From: Paraburkholderia nodosa DSM 21604
GTDB taxonomy: Bacteria > Pseudomonadota > Gammaproteobacteria > Burkholderiales > Burkholderiaceae
DNA length: 64,000 nucleotides
Direction of reading: 5' to 3'
NCBI RefSeq assembly: GCF_000519185.1
Contig: NZ_JAFA01000032.1
Span: 1-64,000, forward strand
Positions 25,353 through 33,648 of this stretch are shown piece after piece (positions within the stretch are counted from its first letter, which is position 1; each line of letters starts with the position of its first letter). The translations under genes and the position numbers were made by a program. The notes under the pieces were generated by a model. That model had not been told where the DNA came from, ran no database searches, and saw only the letters and a list, made by a program, of their open reading frames with translations.

Positions 25353-26282
25353 ATGAATTTGCCTTTCTCCGCCTACACTTCTTCGTTCGCGCAGGCGCGT
25401 AAGCGTTTGCATGTGGCCGCGACCGGCAACTTCAACCGCAGTGGCGGCGCACTCGCCAACCCGCCGCGCCGCGCGTTGCTCAAGGGCACGGTGAGCCTGC
25501 TGGCGCTGAGCGGTTGCGCCAGCACGTTGTTGAGTGCGTGTGGCGGCGAATACACGGGAGGCGACGGCGCGCAGGATGCGCCGACGCCCGTCATCGGTTC
25601 CGTCGCGAACTTCCGCGATCTGGGCGGCGCGGCGCCGGGCTACTCGACGAGCGACGGCGCGCACGTGCGCCGCGCCCTGATTTACCGCTCCGACGCGCTC
25701 GCCCCGAACGCAGCCGACGCCGCGACGCTCGAGCGCATGGCGCTTTCCAACGTCTATGATCTGCGCACGCCCGCGGAAATCGACGCGGCGCCCGACTTGA
25801 CGCCCAGCACCGCGAGTTACCTCGCGCTCAATGTGCTGGGTACACTCGAGCCGCCCTCGTTCGCGGGCATGCTGGCCGGCGAACTCGATGCGGCGATGCA
25901 AATGCATTGGCGCACGCTCGTAACAGGCCGCATGCAATGTTCGATCTACGGCTCGCTGCTCGAACATATCGCGGACGCGCCGGGGCCGCTGCTGATCACG
26001 GGTGGGGCCGGCGTGGACGTGGTGGGCTGGGCTTGCGCGCTGTTGCTGCTGATCGCAAACGTGCCGCTCGAAATCATCGTGAAGGATTTCATGCTGACGG
26101 ATGCGTGGCGCTCAACGGGCGTGGATTCGGCCAATCTGACGCCGCCCGTGCAGGCCAGCTATCTGCAGGCCGCGTTCGACGCAGTGCAGGGCAGCTACGG
26201 CGACCTCAACCGTTATCTCACCGTGGGTCTCGGCCTTGCGCCCGAAACGGTGAATCGTCTGCGTGGCCGGCTCGTGGTCTGA
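25353..26282 (+). CDS. Tyrosine-phosphatase-fold lipoprotein with degenerate active site
   Basis: A 309-residue protein of the Y_phosphatase3 family. Family landmarks are clear: NFRDLGG (about residues 88-94), the RSDAL block, and the YDLRTPAEI segment. The catalytic loop, normally HCxAGKDRTG, reads ITGGAGVDVVGW at 215-226. The catalytic Cys is Gly217, the phosphate-binding Arg is Val223, and the flanking His and Lys are also lost. The fold is therefore kept but catalysis should be absent. The N-terminus has a twin-arginine-like RRALLKGTVSLLALSG leader and possible lipobox (LLSAC), so export is likely. Single gene. Confidence 0.82.
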   Translation: MNLPFSAYTSSFAQARKRLHVAATGNFNRSGGALANPPRRALLKGTVSLLALSGCASTLLSACGGEYTGGDGAQDAPTPVIGSVANFRDLGGAAPGYSTSDGAHVRRALIYRSDALAPNAADAATLERMALSNVYDLRTPAEIDAAPDLTPSTASYLALNVLGTLEPPSFAGMLAGELDAAMQMHWRTLVTGRMQCSIYGSLLEHIADAPGPLLITGGAGVDVVGWACALLLLIANVPLEIIVKDFMLTDAWRSTGVDSANLTPPVQASYLQAAFDAVQGSYGDLNRYLTVGLGLAPETVNRLRGRLVV

Positions 26283-26330
26283 GCGGCGCGCAGCGTCGAA
26301 TCAACGGGTAAGCAGAGGGCAACCAGGGAC

Positions 26331-27644
26331 TTACACAGCTGCCCGTGCATCGGCCGGCAGCGCGATACGCACGCGCAGCCCGCCTTCGGGATGATTGGAC
26401 AACTCGCAGCGGCCACCCTGATTGCGCGTGAGGCGCGTCACGATAGCGAGCCCCAGCCCGCAATGGCCTTCGCCGCCGCGCGCTTCGTCAAGGCGTACGA
26501 AGGGTTTGAGCGCCGCGGCCACTCGCTCGGGCGGGATGCCGGGGCCATGATCGCGCACTTCGACGATCCACTGCGCGCCTTCGCGGCGCGTGGCGATTTC
26601 CACGGGCGGCACGCCGTGTTCGAGCGCATTGTCGACGAGATTCGACACGAGCCGGTCGAGCAGCGTGCGCTGCAGCCGGAACGCCGAGCCCGCGCGCAGA
26701 TCGAGCCTGAAGAGCGCATCGTCGTCGTCGCCGGCGTCGGAAAAGAACTGCTCGCGCAGCAGCGCATCGACTTCCACTTCGGGACCCGATTCGGGCCGCT
26801 GTCGGGCGAATTCCAGAAACTGCTTGACGATATCGTTCAGCGAATCGACTTCGCGGATGAGCTGTTCGCGCTCGCGCTCCGAGCCCATCATGCTCGCACG
26901 CAGCTTCAGGCGCGTGAGCGGCGACTTGAGATCGTGAGCGACGCCCGCGAGCATGACGGCCTGATCGTCGTCGGCTTCGTTGAGCTGTTTCATCATGCCG
27001 TTGAACGACCCGATCAGTTCGCGCAATTCGCGCGGCCCATGCTGCTTGACGGGCGCGGGACGATGGCCGGTGCCGAACGCGCGCGCGGCCTGGGCCACGA
27101 GCGAAAGCGGCCGCTGCATTTGCCACATGGCGAGCAGCGCGAGAAGCAGCGAGATGGCGAGCATCGAGCCGAACAGCGGCAGCAGGTTGCGCGGGGGCGG
27201 CAGATCGACGGGCGCGACGATCCACGTGGGTTGGCCCGCGAAACGCACCCACAGGGCTTCGCGATGGCGCAGGTCGGCGAGAATCTCGGTGCCGGGCGGC
27301 AGGTCGCGCAGGAGTTGCTTGCGCAAGTCGGCGAGCGGCTCGCGCATGGGCACTTCGAGCTGCACGTCGGCGGGCATGTTCCAGGTGGGCACGAGATGCA
27401 CGCGCAGCGCCGGCGCGAGGTCCATTTCATTGGGGGGCGTGCTGGGTGCGGCGCTCGTCGCCGTACCGGGCGCTGCGCTGGTCGCGGCATGCAGCATGAG
27501 CAGCAGGCCGCGCTCGAAGCCTTCCACTTCGTGGCGGCGCGGCTGCGGCGCGAACACGACGAACCAGCATGCCTGAATGGCGAACAGCAGGAGCGCGGAC
27601 ATCAGCGCCATGCGCCCGAACAGCGTATTCAACGGATTGTTCAT
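26331..27644 (-). CDS. Sensor histidine kinase (EnvZ-like)
   Basis: A 437-residue inner-membrane kinase. Transmembrane segments lie at about residues 10-31 and 155-175, bracketing a periplasmic sensor of about 120 residues. A HAMP domain follows, then HisKA with AGVAHDLKSPLTRLK (phosphorylated His237). The ATPase domain has the N box NLVDNALEHG and the G boxes DHGPGIP and GHCGLGLAIV. All catalytic motifs are intact. The gene begins four bases after the response regulator ends, so the two form one operon. The signal is unknown; the periplasmic part has an Ala/Thr/Pro-rich linker. Confidence 0.93.
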   Translation of the reverse strand: MNNPLNTLFGRMALMSALLLFAIQACWFVVFAPQPRRHEVEGFERGLLLMLHAATSAAPGTATSAAPSTPPNEMDLAPALRVHLVPTWNMPADVQLEVPMREPLADLRKQLLRDLPPGTEILADLRHREALWVRFAGQPTWIVAPVDLPPPRNLLPLFGSMLAISLLLALLAMWQMQRPLSLVAQAARAFGTGHRPAPVKQHGPRELRELIGSFNGMMKQLNEADDDQAVMLAGVAHDLKSPLTRLKLRASMMGSEREREQLIREVDSLNDIVKQFLEFARQRPESGPEVEVDALLREQFFSDAGDDDDALFRLDLRAGSAFRLQRTLLDRLVSNLVDNALEHGVPPVEIATRREGAQWIVEVRDHGPGIPPERVAAALKPFVRLDEARGGEGHCGLGLAIVTRLTRNQGGRCELSNHPEGGLRVRIALPADARAAV

Positions 27645-27648
27645 GCCA

Positions 27649-28416
27649 TCACGCGTTCAGGCTGCGGCCGCTGTCGTCTGCTGGGAGATTGTCGATGTCG
27701 CCTTCGATGCCGACCCCGCTCTGCGGCACGAACACGTAGCCCTTGCCGCGCAGGGTCTGTACGTAGCGCGGCTGCGCGGGATTGTCTTCGATCACGCGGC
27801 GCAGGCGCCAGACCGGTACATCGAGACTGCGCTCGTTGAATTCCAGGCCGTCGGCGTGGAGCAGGTCGTGAATCAGCACGCGTGAAAGCACGCGGTAGGG
27901 ATGCTCCGTGAAAATCTTCAGGAGCACGAACTCACTGCTGCGCAGCGGCACGCGCTTGCCGTCGCGTTCGAGCGTGCGCGCCATGAAATCGAGCTCGAAT
28001 GCGCCGAAGCGATAGCGCTCGCGAGCCACGGGTGCGCCCGCGGGGCCGTTGCCGCGCCTGCGCAGCACGGTCTGGATACGCAGCAGCAATTCCTGGGGAT
28101 CGAAGGGCTTGGCAACGTAGTCGTCCGCGCCCAGCGTGAGACCCGCAATGCGGTCGCCCACTGTGCCGCGCGCAGAGGCGAAGATCACCGGAATGTCGTC
28201 GCCTTGCGCGCGCAGGGCGGCAAGGGCGCGCAAGCCGTCGGTGCGGGGCATCATGACGTCGAGCACGACGACCGATGGCCGCTCGCGTTCCAGCCGCGCG
28301 CCGAGATGCGTGCCGTCGTGGAGGACCGAGGCCTCGAAACCGTTGGCCCGAAGAAAGCTGGAGAGGAGATCGCGCACGACCGGATCGTCGTCGACGATGA
28401 GAACGTGTGGACTCAT
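27649..28416 (-). CDS. OmpR-family response regulator
   Basis: A 255-residue regulator with an N-terminal receiver domain: acidic pocket DDDP at residues 9-12, phospho-acceptor Asp53 in VLDVMMP, and the conserved Lys in KPFDP near 106. The C-terminal winged helix contains SLDVPVWRLRRVIEDNP and GKGYVFVP. It is the cognate partner of the histidine kinase four bases downstream. It shares many motifs with the orphan regulator at 30545-31363, suggesting duplication. Confidence 0.93.
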   Translation of the reverse strand: MSPHVLIVDDDPVVRDLLSSFLRANGFEASVLHDGTHLGARLERERPSVVVLDVMMPRTDGLRALAALRAQGDDIPVIFASARGTVGDRIAGLTLGADDYVAKPFDPQELLLRIQTVLRRRGNGPAGAPVARERYRFGAFELDFMARTLERDGKRVPLRSSEFVLLKIFTEHPYRVLSRVLIHDLLHADGLEFNERSLDVPVWRLRRVIEDNPAQPRYVQTLRGKGYVFVPQSGVGIEGDIDNLPADDSGRSLNA

Positions 28417-28494
28417 CGCCGTATTTTATTTGATATCGACAACCGGCAGAACAGCGCGCGACCGCAGAATTCTTGCCGTAGCTTACATGGCCCC

Positions 28495-29436
28495 TTACTT
28501 CATGGCGACGGCGCCTTGCTCGATGGATGCCTGCGTCGCGTGCGCGGATTCCGTCGACGCGACGGATGCGCAGTTGAGTGCGCTCACGCCCTGCTGTGCG
28601 CTCGCCTGGTCCGCCGCCGGCTTCGCGGCTGCTTCGTTGGCCGCGGGGCTCGCGGGCTGCGCGGCCGGCGCGTCGATGGACGCCATGCCTGCCGCTTTGG
28701 CGAATGCCGAGTTCGCGCCAGCCATTTTCGCGGTCATCGCCGAGACGTCGCCGGACGGTGCGGCATCCTTCTGAGGCAGGCGATGCGCGTGTGCTTGCGC
28801 TTGCGCGAGCCGCGCCTGGCGCGCGTCGGCTGCCACGCCGCTCGGCATCTTTTGCAGGTGCAGCGACGCATCGGCTTCGGCAGCCGCGACCTTCGCGCCC
28901 GCTTTCTTCACACTTTTCGCGCTGTTCGCAGAGGGGGCGGCCGCTGCGCCATCGGTCTTCGGCGCGGGCGGGATGCCGTGCATTTCGAGCACGGCGTCCT
29001 GTGCGGACGGGGCCAGTTGCTGTTCGACGACGCCTTCCTTCACGCGGCGCACGGCAGCCTGCTTGCCATGCTTGAGATCGCCTTCGAGTTCGGCGATGCG
29101 TCGATCGTACCAGTCCGTCACGCACGCCTTGTCCTTGCAGTTGTGCTGGCGCCATTGCCACTGGCTCACGCGGTCGGCTTCGAGCGCGGTCGTATCGGTG
29201 CCCGCATCGAATGCGCTGCGATAGAGCGCGGCCAGCTTGTCGTCGAGCGCGGAGAGCGTCGGATCGTTGCACACGAGCCGCTCAGAAGCGGACGCGTTAT
29301 GCGGGCAGTGAAAGCTTGCAGCGTGCGCGAACGGCGAGCCAGCGAGCGACGCGAACAGCGCGATCGCAGCAGCGTTCAGGCCGCGCTTGAAGAAGGGGGC
29401 GCGACGGATTTTCGGTTCTCGGTTCATGGCAGCCAT
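28495..29436 (-). CDS. LprI/DUF1311-like secreted protein with Ala-rich tail
   Basis: A roughly 313-residue exported protein. A signal peptide (GLNAAAIALFASLAGSPFAHA) leads into a domain with four conserved cysteines in the pattern FHCPHN, VCNDP, HNCKDK, ACVTDWY. LDDKLAALYRSA and WQWRQ lie between them. This is the LprI N-terminal/DUF1311 domain, which in some bacteria inhibits lysozyme. The remaining 200 residues are low-complexity, rich in Ala, Lys and Gln, with no recognised fold. Two in-frame ATGs (29436 and 29427) precede the signal; neither has a strong ribosome-binding site. Confidence 0.75.
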   Translation of the reverse strand: MAAMNREPKIRRAPFFKRGLNAAAIALFASLAGSPFAHAASFHCPHNASASERLVCNDPTLSALDDKLAALYRSAFDAGTDTTALEADRVSQWQWRQHNCKDKACVTDWYDRRIAELEGDLKHGKQAAVRRVKEGVVEQQLAPSAQDAVLEMHGIPPAPKTDGAAAAPSANSAKSVKKAGAKVAAAEADASLHLQKMPSGVAADARQARLAQAQAHAHRLPQKDAAPSGDVSAMTAKMAGANSAFAKAAGMASIDAPAAQPASPAANEAAAKPAADQASAQQGVSALNCASVASTESAHATQASIEQGAVAMK

Positions 29437-29859
29437 GATGATGTTGAAATAGCAGGAGAAAGACAGGGGCAGCGTGTGGCTCGTCCGGCGTCGCAAAGGC
29501 GCGAGGCGCCGCAGTGAGAACCGCAGTGAGAACGATAGCGCGGCGATGAATCCGCAATGTCTCACTCAGCGGGGAGAATGCAGGAGCGCTTACGAAACAT
29601 TACACGCGCAGCCGCGCGCCGTAATCACCGAAGGTCGTCGAGCGCTTGTGGTGCGCGCCTTTGCGTTGAAAAGGCGCCTATGAGCGCCGTTTAACCCCTT
29701 ACCGAACGGGAGGTTTTTGAAGAAGTGGAAAGTGGCATTCAACATTGACCGATGTCCCGGCCATCGCGCGTATTGCTTTGCACCGATCATGCTTGGCGAG
29801 TCCTGTCGGGAACGTGTCATGTTCCGCGCAGCCCATCAACGCATCGGGTATCCGCTCCC
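29437..29859. other. Intergenic region between divergent genes
   Basis: This region separates the LprI-like gene and the lipoprotein gene, so both promoters should lie here. Frames in it overlap without recognisable family features. AT-rich patches around 29700-29760 could hold a promoter. No clear operator palindrome was found. Confidence 0.35.
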
Positions 29860-30459
29860 ATGCCACATGAAATCGTGTCATCCGTCAGCCGTGCGAGCGC
29901 ACGCACGGTGAAACTCGGCGCCGCGTGTGCCGCGGCGCTCGCGCTCAACGGCTGCGCATGGACGCTCATCACCGCGGCCGATGCGACCGGCTCCGTGATT
30001 CAGGCGGGTTACGCGGTCGCGTCGAATTACTCCTCGCCTAAATTCGTGTCGGGGCGGCCGGTCAATCTCAGTTCGATCTGCATCGAGAACAATCCCATGG
30101 TCACGTCAGGAGACTTCGTGCCGTCGTTGCAGCTCGTGCTCGCGCAGCGCGGCGTGACTTCGGATGTCTACGGCGCCGGAACCGAGCCGGTGAGTTGTGA
30201 AGGACGCCTCGTGTATAACGCATCGATCGAATTCGGCAAGCCGACGTTCAGCGACGAAAGCCGGGCCTATCTTTCGACGATCAATCTGACGATCTTCATG
30301 CATAACCATATTGCCATTACGGGGCGTTACGAAGTGCGCGGCCTTGGCACGGACCGCTATTCGAGCGCGGCGGTGAAGCTGAAGGGGCTGCTGGACAGCA
30401 TGGTGATCGACCAGACGCAGTTGGGCAATTCATTCCAGTCCGCTTCGAGCGACCAGTAA
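29860..30459 (+). CDS. Putative lipoprotein
   Basis: A 199-residue exported protein with a hydrophobic leader and lipobox LNGC (cysteine about residue 30), predicting an outer-membrane lipoprotein. The mature part has paired cysteines (SSICIENN, VSCEGRL) and a repetitive beta-like pattern (INLTIFMHNHIAITGRYEV), suggesting a beta-sandwich. The family is not recognised. A GC-rich hairpin follows the stop codon, and then an orphan response regulator gene on the same strand 85 bases on. Confidence 0.65.
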   Translation: MPHEIVSSVSRASARTVKLGAACAAALALNGCAWTLITAADATGSVIQAGYAVASNYSSPKFVSGRPVNLSSICIENNPMVTSGDFVPSLQLVLAQRGVTSDVYGAGTEPVSCEGRLVYNASIEFGKPTFSDESRAYLSTINLTIFMHNHIAITGRYEVRGLGTDRYSSAAVKLKGLLDSMVIDQTQLGNSFQSASSDQ

Positions 30460-30467
30460 AACCGGTG

Positions 30468-30486
30468 TCCCGCGCGACGCGCGGGA
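30468..30486 (+). terminator. GC hairpin after the lipoprotein gene
   Basis: The sequence 30468-30486 (TCCCGCGCGACGCGCGGGA) is symmetrical except for its central base and lies nine bases after the stop codon. No run of T follows, so it may be an attenuating or Rho-assisted hairpin rather than a full intrinsic terminator. Confidence 0.4.
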
Positions 30487-30544
30487 AAGGATTGGTAAGG
30501 CTGCGGGCCTGTACCGGCTCGTTCTCGTCCCTTACGATTTACGC

Positions 30545-31363
30545 ATGGCAAATAATATCTTTCTCGTCGACGACGATCCGGTCGTGCGCGACGTCACGGC
30601 CGAATATCTGCAGATGCGTGGCTTTACCGTCACGACGCTGCCCTCCGTGCGTGCGATGCAGGAGCGGCTGCGCTCCGAGCGGCCGCAGGTTGTCGTGCTC
30701 GATATCATGATGCCGGAAGTGGATGGCATCAGCGCGCTGCGCGCTTTGCGCGAAAGCGGCGACGACTTGCCGGTCATCATGCTCACTGCGCGCAACGAAG
30801 TGATTGACCGCGTGCTGGGCCTCGAATTCGGCGCCGACGATTACGTGGGCAAGCCATTCGATCCGGGCGAGCTGGTGGCGCGCATTCGTTCAGTCATGCG
30901 CCGGCGCAGCATATCGAACCTCACGGGCGCGCCGGAGAGCCGGGAATCGTTTCGCTTTGGCCCTTTTGAACTCGATTTCCGTTCGCGGGAGCTGTATCGA
31001 GACGAAGTCCGCATGCCGCTGCGTTCGAGCGAATTCGCGTTTCTCAAGCTGTTCGTCAATCACTCGATGACGATTCTTTCGCGCGAGCGCATTATTGAAA
31101 TCGTGTATGGGGAGGCTGGGCGGTATCGGAACCGGAGTCTCGATGTCGCGATCTGGCGTTTGCGGCGGCTGATTGAAACCGATCCTTCTGAGCCGCGGTA
31201 TCTTCAGACGGTGTGGGGGCACGGGTATGTGTTTGTGCCGGATGGCGAGGTGGGGTTTGCCGAGCGGTTTGGTGAGCATGCTGCTCGGGAGCCGGCCGGT
31301 GAAGCCGGCAGTGAGTATGGCGATGAGTTTGAAGGTGAAATGCCTGATGGTGAGGATGACTGA
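30545..31363 (+). CDS. Orphan OmpR-family response regulator
   Basis: A 272-residue regulator with a complete receiver domain (acidic pocket at 9-11, Asp53 in VLDIMMP, Lys in KPFDP) and an OmpR-type winged helix (SLDVAIWRLRRLIETDP, GHGYVFVP). No kinase gene is adjacent. The last 35 residues form an unusually acidic tail (EFEGEMPDGEDD). Near the 3' end the codon choice becomes less biased to C/G at third positions than in neighbours. It resembles the regulator at 27649-28416, whose kinase could cross-talk with it. Confidence 0.9.
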   Translation: MANNIFLVDDDPVVRDVTAEYLQMRGFTVTTLPSVRAMQERLRSERPQVVVLDIMMPEVDGISALRALRESGDDLPVIMLTARNEVIDRVLGLEFGADDYVGKPFDPGELVARIRSVMRRRSISNLTGAPESRESFRFGPFELDFRSRELYRDEVRMPLRSSEFAFLKLFVNHSMTILSRERIIEIVYGEAGRYRNRSLDVAIWRLRRLIETDPSEPRYLQTVWGHGYVFVPDGEVGFAERFGEHAAREPAGEAGSEYGDEFEGEMPDGEDD

Positions 31364-31398
31364 GCGTTTCATTGAGCTCGTTCTTTAAACCATTGGCA

Positions 31399-31535
31399 TT
31401 TTCTTATTTTCGCGGCAGTATGCAAGTGTTGCCCCTGTGCGGGGCGGCACCTACTTTTCTTTGCCAGCGGCAAAGAAAAGTAGGTGCCGCCCCGCACAGG
31501 GGCAACGCCCGCGTACCGATGCGAAAACAAGAAAA
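31399..31535. repeat. Large hairpin repeat: 38-bp perfect inverted repeat with 3-base loop
   Basis: Arms 31428-31465 and 31469-31506 are exact reverse complements, separated by AGC. Imperfect symmetry extends outward by about 25-30 bases on each side (TTTTCTT...TTTTCGC flanks). The right arm and its flank match 263-311 at the IS end. This is a dispersed repeat unit of REP/palindromic type. It sits between the 3' end of the orphan regulator and the 3' end of flgH, so it could also act as a bidirectional terminator. Confidence 0.85.
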
Positions 31536-31556
31536 CGCGAAAGCAACCAAAAAACC

Positions 31557-32309
31557 TCAAAACGTAAGCACACTAAGAAACATACGCTGCAACCACCCGA
31601 CGGTAGTCGCATCATTGAGCAACCCACGCCCCACCTGCTCGATCCGGGCATTAGCAATCTTCCCCGACTCAACGTAATTATCGGCTTCCACATCGTTAGG
31701 ATTAACGATCCCGGAAAGCCGCAACCGTTGATGCTCACCGCTCATCGCGATGATCTTCTCCCCGGATACCACCAGATTACCCGTAGGCGTCTTGCTGATG
31801 ACCGTGACGGCCAGCGTGCCTGTCATGTCGCTCGACAGCGAGTGATTGCCGCTGCCGTTGAACGAGGTCGAAGCCGAGCCGATATTGAACAGGCGCGCGA
31901 GTCGCGCCGCCGCGCCGGTCGACTGGTCGGCAGCCGTGGCTGTAATGTTGCTGTCGCGCTTCGCGGCGGCATTCGCGACATCGTTGCCGCTATAGGTTTC
32001 GGACAGCCGGATCGTGAGCACGTCGCCGATTCGCTGAGCACGCGGTGTTTCGTACAGCGAGATGGCGGTGCCAGACTGATAGATCGCGCCGCTGGTATTG
32101 ACGTTCAGCAGCGGTTCCGCGAGCGGTGGCGTCATGGGCGTGTTGACGATCGACTCCGGCGTCGCGCAGCCAGCGAGCGCCGCGGCGAGCGACGCGCACA
32201 GCAACACGTACGGCAGGCCTTTCGAACGAGTCGAGCGGCATGCACTGGAAATTGAGGATTCCGATTGATCGAATGGCATGGCGGAGGGGCGGGTGCAAGA
32301 GTGATTCAT
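31557..32309 (-). CDS. flgH: Flagellar L-ring protein FlgH (solitary)
   Basis: An outer-membrane lipoprotein of about 250 residues. A lipobox (LAGC) follows a hydrophobic leader. The FlgH core is visible: GDVLTIRLSETYSGND, then SDMTGTLAVTVISKTPTGNLVVSGEK, MSGEHQRLRLSGIVNPNDV and IANARIEQVGRG. FlgH forms the L ring of the flagellar basal body. No other ring, rod or hook gene is nearby, which is unusual since flgH normally sits between flgG and flgI. It is the last gene of a short leftward operon. The start could also be the ATG at 32279; neither has a clear ribosome-binding site. Confidence 0.85.
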   Translation of the reverse strand: MNHSCTRPSAMPFDQSESSISSACRSTRSKGLPYVLLCASLAAALAGCATPESIVNTPMTPPLAEPLLNVNTSGAIYQSGTAISLYETPRAQRIGDVLTIRLSETYSGNDVANAAAKRDSNITATAADQSTGAAARLARLFNIGSASTSFNGSGNHSLSSDMTGTLAVTVISKTPTGNLVVSGEKIIAMSGEHQRLRLSGIVNPNDVEADNYVESGKIANARIEQVGRGLLNDATTVGWLQRMFLSVLTF

Positions 32310-32375
32310 CGGATTTGGCAAATTCAGCGGCTTCGTCGAGTTCGTCCGCGCGGCGACGGATTGGCGTGCACCGCT

Positions 32376-33206
32376 TCAGCCTTCGTCGAACTGGCTCAGC
32401 TTGAGCGTCTTCTCGCTCCCTTTGGCGCGCAGCGTGGCGGGCTTGAGCAGGTATGTGAGCGTCGCGCGCTGGCTGTCGGGCAGCAGGCAGATGGTGATCG
32501 TGCTCGATGCGTTCTCCCACACGAGCAGCGGCAGCGAAGACGCGCCAAGCACGCGCGGCGCACCGTAGCGCGAGGCGAGCAGGTTGCGCAGGTCGAATGC
32601 CGTTGTCGAGTCCACGACGAACGACATTTCATAAAGCCGCAGCGGGTCGCCGGCCGATGCGTGCGCAAAGCGCAGGATGTGGTCCACCGCGGGCACGCCG
32701 TCCACGACGGCGCGCGAGGGCGTCCAGCCTTGCGCCGTGTGGTGCGCCCACCGGCAAGCGACCGTCTGGCTCGTGTAACTCTTGATCATCATGCCGATGT
32801 CGCTGCCCGCGATGTCGGTCTCGCAAAGCAGTTCGCTCTCGTGCGGCGTCGCGCGCACCATGTCCGATTGCCGCAGCGCGCTCAGCGGCGTGCCGAGCAC
32901 AATGCCGCGAAATGCAAAGGGCGAGTCATCCGGCGCCGGAACGCGCGGACGGGTGGGCGGTGCAACGGACGCCGGTCGCCGCTTTTTCGCCGGCGGTGCG
33001 GGCGGCTTCGCTGCGCTTGCCGCATGCGCCGCGCTCGCGGTATTCACTGCGCTCGCCTCGCTCGGCGGGTTCGCCGGCGCGGGGGCCTCCGGCGCGACGT
33101 AGATTTGCACTCGCCCTTCGTAGTGCGTGTCCGCGTGCGCGGGTGAGAGCGGCGCGGCCAGGTATGCCGCGCTCAAAACGAAAGCGATCAATGACGCCCG
33201 TTTCAT
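32376..33206 (-). CDS. Exported hypothetical protein
   Basis: A 276-residue protein with a clean signal peptide (SLIAFVLSAAYLAAPLSPAHA). A Pro/Ala-rich linker (residues about 35-75) precedes a globular domain of about 190 residues. That domain has FRGIVLGTPLSALRQSDMV, two cysteines (LLCETD, ACRWAH), and a final KGSEKTLKLSQFDEG. The family is not recognised. It lies in the same direction as flgH (66 bases downstream) and follows the small lipoprotein gene by 14 bases, so the four genes are probably one operon. Confidence 0.65.
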   Translation of the reverse strand: MKRASLIAFVLSAAYLAAPLSPAHADTHYEGRVQIYVAPEAPAPANPPSEASAVNTASAAHAASAAKPPAPPAKKRRPASVAPPTRPRVPAPDDSPFAFRGIVLGTPLSALRQSDMVRATPHESELLCETDIAGSDIGMMIKSYTSQTVACRWAHHTAQGWTPSRAVVDGVPAVDHILRFAHASAGDPLRLYEMSFVVDSTTAFDLRNLLASRYGAPRVLGASSLPLLVWENASSTITICLLPDSQRATLTYLLKPATLRAKGSEKTLKLSQFDEG

Positions 33207-33220
33207 CGGCTGGACCTCGA

Positions 33221-33466
33221 TCAGTCGACCGCCGCCGCGCACGCGTCGAACGGCACGGCTGCGGGGTGACCGACCAGCGGCACGATCTTCAGCGTGGCCG
33301 ATGCGACCCGGCATGGAAAGGCCACCACGGCACAGCCGTCGAGCGGCAGCGCGAGGCAGGCGAGGGCAATGGCCGACGCGGCGCGCCCCAGATGCGATGA
33401 CAACCGAGGTGTCAGGCACATGGGCGAGCGCTGCGTCAACGGCTCCCGTGAGGGCGTAGTGGTCAT
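33221..33466 (-). CDS. Small lipoprotein (DUF6726-like)
   Basis: An 81-residue protein. A hydrophobic stretch (ASAIALACLALPLDGC) ends in a lipobox-like cysteine, followed by AVVAFPCRVASATLKIVPLVGHPAA and a terminal FDACAAAVD. This resembles small envelope lipoproteins annotated as DUF6726 in Burkholderia. The start ATG overlaps the stop of the 61-residue gene before it by four bases, a sign of translational coupling. Role unknown. Confidence 0.65.
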   Translation of the reverse strand: MTTTPSREPLTQRSPMCLTPRLSSHLGRAASAIALACLALPLDGCAVVAFPCRVASATLKIVPLVGHPAAVPFDACAAAVD

Positions 33467-33648
33467 GCCGAAGTGTTGATGTTGTGGCCGAGCGGACCGA
33501 CCGGCGAGGCCGGATTCACGGTTTCTTGCTGCGGAAAGGGGTTACCGGCGGTGCCTCCCGTGCTGGAGTTTTTGGTGTTGCGGTTTTCGCCCAGCGTCGT
33601 CAACGAGGACGTGTGCGCGATGCTGCTCGAACCGATAGGGCTGGTCAT
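33463..33648 (-). CDS. Small hypothetical protein, first gene of the flgH operon
   Basis: A 61-residue, polar, Ser/Thr/Asn-rich protein without signal or membrane segment. It is accepted because it has a strong ribosome-binding site (AAGGAGG eight bases before the ATG) and a four-base overlap with the next gene. The composition suggests a disordered chain. No family recognised. Confidence 0.6.
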   Translation of the reverse strand: MTSPIGSSSIAHTSSLTTLGENRNTKNSSTGGTAGNPFPQQETVNPASPVGPLGHNINTSA

